Positions 4,545-7,294 of a stretch of DNA of 7,294 nt are shown here, piece by piece; the stretch's first letter is position 1, and the number at the start of each line of letters is the position of its first letter. A program made the position numbers and the translations under genes. The stretch spans positions 1 to 7,294 of the forward strand of contig JAGHUB010000409.1 in NCBI GenBank assembly GCA_018065025.1, given 5' to 3'. The stretch comes from Candidatus Equihabitans merdae (GTDB taxonomy: Bacteria; Bacillota; Clostridia; Lachnospirales; Lachnospiraceae). The notes under the pieces were generated by a model. It had not been told where the DNA came from. It did not search any database and saw only the letters and a program-made list of their open reading frames with translations.

Positions 4545-7019
4545 TTATTTTTTGAGACAGGCCAACAAATTCTTAAAAGCTGACATATGACGACCATTTG
4601 CTGAATCCACGATGGCTTTAGCCAGACTATATGGCAGAGCCCCATTACTCTGACTGGCCATGCAGTCCAAAGTGCCGTAGCGAATCATTTCCAGAGAAAG
4701 CAAAGCTTCCGGATCGTCCTTTGCTACGCCGGGCATGGTCTTCATAACTTCTTTCTCGGCATAGGACAATACCATCTTGCCAAGGAAGCTTGATTTTGAC
4801 AGTTTTGATAAGGAGGTAGACATATCGTACTGGCCGGGTTTGATATCATCGAAATGACTCAAAGGACGCTTGTAGATAGCCTTAAAGCCCGCTGCATCCA
4901 TGGCGAAGTTCTCAACTTTGTCATAGAGGACACCTTCAACTTTCACCCCTGTGCTGATACCCTCATCAACACTGGAGGCTGCGGCTACCAGACGATAATT
5001 GCCGCCAGGCATGATAAAGTCGCCTCTTTCATCGTCATAGATAGAAAAGCTGCGCTCATTAAGGGTCATGGTCACAGTCTTGGTCTGACCCGGAGCCAAT
5101 GCCACCTTAGTAAATGCCCGCAGTTCTTTCTTAGGACGACGATAAGCGCAAGGCGGATTCTCTACATATAACTGAACAGCTTCCTTACCATAAATGTCAC
5201 CTGTATTGGTGACATCCAGTGTCACAGTCAGCTCGCCGCCACTGTAAAGAGCATTTTCTACCTTAAGATTGCTGTATTCAAAGCTTGTGTAGGACAAGCC
5301 GTAACCGAAGGGGAACTGAACCGGTACGCCATAGGTATCATAGTAACGATAACCCACGAACATACTCTCACGATATTCCACGTCATCGGACTCTGTGCCG
5401 AAGGTTCCGTAGCAAGGTGTATCTTCTGCTTTATAAGGAAATGTTTCGGCCAGCTTGCCGCTGGGATTTACCTGACCGGACAGGAGGCGTACACAGGCTT
5501 CACCTACAGCCTCACCGGACAGATACATATGAAGCAGACCATTTAACTTATCGAAAAATGGCAGGCTGAAAGGTGAACCGCCAAATGCTGTCATAACGAT
5601 AGGCTTATCAAGAGCTGTCAAAGCATCCATAAGACGGAGCTGGTTCTCAGGAATATCCATGGTCTTGCGGTCGTAGCCTTCACCTTCTGCCAGATCGGTA
5701 AGTCCACCAAAGAAGAGAATCAAATCTGCATCCAAAGCCACGGCTACTGCCTGGTCAATGAGATCCTGAGAAACATTCTTTGCCTTGGCATCGTAACCCT
5801 GGGCATAGGTCACGCTATAACCGGCCTTCTCAAGTTCGACATACGCTTCCGATGTATAGGCAGCATTGATATGACTGCTGCCGCCGCCCTGGTAACGCAT
5901 CTTCTTGGCCAGGTCACCGATGACAGCGATTTTCTGATCTTTCTTAAGAGGCAGGCAACCGTCATTTTTAAGAAGGACAGCTGATTCGCAGGCCAGCATC
6001 ATAGCCAGACGATAATGACGTTTCAGCATAGCGTCTTTTGCCGCAGCCTTATCTTCTGCATTGGCGATAGGTGAAGGATACTTTTCCTTGCGGCATTCAA
6101 TGGCGTATGTTTTTACCAGATTGAGAACATTTCCTGCGGCACGGTCCAGAGCCTCTTCAGGAATGGCGCCGGACAGGACAGCTTCTTTAAGCTGTTCCCG
6201 GTGTTCTTTGCCGCTGCGGGGCATTTCCAGATCCATGCCGGCTTCCACGCAGGCAGGAGGATCGATACAGGCACTCCAGTCAGAGATCAAAGTCCCCTTG
6301 AAGCCCCATTTTTCCCGAAGGATCTTGGTCATCAGTGCTTTATTGGCACAAGCATGGGTACCATTTAAGCGATTATAGGAACCCATTAATGTAGAAGGGG
6401 ATGCCTCCCGGACACATTTTTCGAAAGCGGCCAGGTAGATTTCATGCAGGGCACGATCGTCGATCTGACTGTTAGCCACCTGACGGTGAGTTTCCTGAGA
6501 ATTGGCGGCGAAGTGCTTAAGTGAGACACCTACTCCTCGTTTCTGGATGGCATTAATAAAAGCTGTACCCAGACTGCCGGCCAGGAAGGGATCTTCAGAA
6601 ATGTACTCGAAGTTTCTGCCGCACAGAGGTGAACGCTTCATATTGATGCCGGGGCCCAGTACGATGGAGACATCTTCAACTAGAGCTTCCTCAGCAATGG
6701 CATCTGCCATAAGTGTAGCCATATCCCTATCAAAACTGCAGGCCCAACCTGATGCGGTAGGAAAACAAGTTGCCGGATAACTATCATTGACAAAAGTAAC
6801 CCCTTCGTCCTGCTTGCGAAGGCCATGAGGGCCGTCGTGCATCCTCAGGGCGGGAATCTTACCTTTCAAATCATCTGTATGCCAGGCACCTGCGCCTCGC
6901 ACCAGATCTACTTTTTCATCTAAAGTCAGGTCACTGACCTGAATGTCCATTATATTTTTGCTCAAAATAAACCCTGCTTTCTTGTCTTCCTTTGAATTGG
7001 TCATACCGAGGCATCCCAT
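4545..7019 (-). CDS. Glycoside hydrolase family 3, beta-glucosidase-type, cytoplasmic
   Basis: An 824-residue retaining exo-glycosidase expected to release terminal beta-linked sugars; the substrate cannot be read from the sequence. The N-terminal GH3 barrel (about 30-305) carries DGPHGLR (62-68), GRNFEYISEDP (134-144), KHFAANSQETHR (168-179) and LISDWSA with the nucleophile Asp247. The C-terminal alpha/beta sandwich (about 340-525) carries AEGEGYDR (444-451); Glu447 is the likely acid/base by family analogy. A fibronectin-III-like domain follows (about 585-682, with QLYVENP and PKKELRAFTKV), then an extension to 824 of a type seen in Clostridia GH3 enzymes. There is no signal peptide or membrane segment, so it should act in the cytoplasm on imported glycosides. 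It ends in tandem TAA TAG. The start is uncertain: the ATG at 7019 has AAAGGA only 1 nt before it, whereas family members usually begin near residue 24 (ATG at 6950); a TTG at 6965 with AGGG 6 nt upstream is a third option. Confidence 0.95.
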   Translation of the reverse strand: MGCLGMTNSKEDKKAGFILSKNIMDIQVSDLTLDEKVDLVRGAGAWHTDDLKGKIPALRMHDGPHGLRKQDEGVTFVNDSYPATCFPTASGWACSFDRDMATLMADAIAEEALVEDVSIVLGPGINMKRSPLCGRNFEYISEDPFLAGSLGTAFINAIQKRGVGVSLKHFAANSQETHRQVANSQIDDRALHEIYLAAFEKCVREASPSTLMGSYNRLNGTHACANKALMTKILREKWGFKGTLISDWSACIDPPACVEAGMDLEMPRSGKEHREQLKEAVLSGAIPEEALDRAAGNVLNLVKTYAIECRKEKYPSPIANAEDKAAAKDAMLKRHYRLAMMLACESAVLLKNDGCLPLKKDQKIAVIGDLAKKMRYQGGGSSHINAAYTSEAYVELEKAGYSVTYAQGYDAKAKNVSQDLIDQAVAVALDADLILFFGGLTDLAEGEGYDRKTMDIPENQLRLMDALTALDKPIVMTAFGGSPFSLPFFDKLNGLLHMYLSGEAVGEACVRLLSGQVNPSGKLAETFPYKAEDTPCYGTFGTESDDVEYRESMFVGYRYYDTYGVPVQFPFGYGLSYTSFEYSNLKVENALYSGGELTVTLDVTNTGDIYGKEAVQLYVENPPCAYRRPKKELRAFTKVALAPGQTKTVTMTLNERSFSIYDDERGDFIMPGGNYRLVAAASSVDEGISTGVKVEGVLYDKVENFAMDAAGFKAIYKRPLSHFDDIKPGQYDMSTSLSKLSKSSFLGKMVLSYAEKEVMKTMPGVAKDDPEALLSLEMIRYGTLDCMASQSNGALPYSLAKAIVDSANGRHMSAFKNLLACLKK

Positions 7020-7026
7020 TTCCTTT

Positions 7027-7055
7027 ACATGGCGCCCAAATCATAGATGCCATGT
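7027..7055 (-). other. Hairpin immediately upstream of the GH3 ribosome binding site
   Basis: ACATGGC (7055-7049) and GCCATGT (7033-7027) are perfect 7-bp arms with a 15-nt loop on the minus strand. The AAAGGA sequence begins 2 nt after the stem, so the fold could influence ribosome access. On the plus strand a short T run follows the stem, but no plus-strand gene ends here. No convincing promoter is visible between the membrane-protein stop (7071) and the GH3 start, so GH3 may be co-transcribed with the gene upstream. Confidence 0.35.
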
Positions 7056-7070
7056 TTTTCATAGAAGCAT

Positions 7071-7294
7071 TTACATGTATAAACTCATATTTTCTGGGAT
7101 AAAGTCGATCATCTGAGACAGAACACCTGTTGCGATACCGACGATGATCAGAACAATGGTAATGATAATGGTCAGCAAAATGACCAGCAGGAAACTTCTG
7201 GCATAGTTACGCAGGTTCTTGTTCTAGGTTCCGCCAAATGAGAAGACCAGCTGAAGGATGAAACCAATGACCGGAATAGCGAAAAGAATATTCC
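7071..7294 (-). pseudogene. Small membrane protein, C-terminal part, interrupted by amber codon
   Basis: One minus-strand frame reads from the window edge through 22 codons (AIPVIGFILQLVFSFGGT), then TAG at 7226-7224, then 50 more codons to TAA at 7073-7071. The second part starts NKNLRNYARSF and continues into a strongly hydrophobic segment of about 25 residues (LLVILLTIIITIVLIIVGI) and a short tail. The join looks like continuous membrane protein: the end of one helix, a short polar loop with an NYAR motif, and a final helix, as in several small Firmicutes membrane proteins with an IPVIG...FGG...N..N.AR pattern (from memory, no named family assigned). TAG is one C-to-T change from CAG (Gln). 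A real nonsense mutation or a sequencing error is likeliest; amber readthrough is possible but unsupported. The N terminus lies outside the window. GH3 follows 51 nt later. Confidence 0.55.

Noticed and set aside
4854..5171. Plus-strand open frame opposite the GH3 gene (and similar ones at 5285-5569, 6061-6378, 6502-6780)
   Set aside because: The opposite strand encodes clearly conserved GH3 sequence throughout; these frames show no recognisable motif or ribosome site.

Overview
The window looks like a chromosomal piece of a Gram-positive, low-to-moderate GC Firmicute, most likely a gut Clostridia/Lachnospiraceae-type organism (inference). The support is: Gram-positive signal peptides, three cell wall binding type 2 (CWB2) repeats, strong Shine-Dalgarno sites, TTGACA/TATTAT-type promoters, and a cytoplasmic GH3 beta-glucosidase of the form common in that group. 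No mobile element, CRISPR array, tRNA or rRNA was seen. All genes read on the minus strand, so transcription runs from high to low coordinates.

Layout in transcription order. (1) 7294-7071: the C-terminal end of a small membrane protein whose reading frame is interrupted by an in-frame amber codon at 7226-7224. (2) 7019-4545: a complete family 3 glycoside hydrolase with nucleophile Asp247, a fibronectin-III-like domain and a C-terminal extension. (3) 4544-4407: a good promoter followed by an 11-bp perfect inverted repeat that would form a hairpin at the very 5' end of the next mRNA. (4) 4406-2610: a secreted protein with a signal peptide, an unrecognised N-terminal domain, one helical module, a Pro/Asn/Asp linker and three CWB2 repeats. 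(5) 2609-2293: two successive hairpins (the second a good intrinsic terminator), then the promoter and leader of the next gene. (6) 2292-1: a very repetitive secreted protein, open at the window edge, with the same type of signal peptide and N-terminal domain, then at least eight helical modules, the last three separated by Glu/Arg/Ala-rich charged helices.

The two secreted proteins are paralogues. They share the signal peptide type (predicted cleavage after residue 29, before Asp-Glu), the N-terminal domain with a conserved Cys-x14-Cys motif, the helical module, and short sequence blocks in their leaders. One is a short wall-anchored form; the other is a long stalk whose C terminus lies outside the window. 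The pair looks like a small cell-surface locus. The GH3 enzyme has no signal peptide and probably acts on imported oligosaccharides or glycosides; nothing in the sequence ties it functionally to the surface proteins beyond adjacency. The parts that look least described are the shared N-terminal domain and the bead-and-rod repeat architecture.
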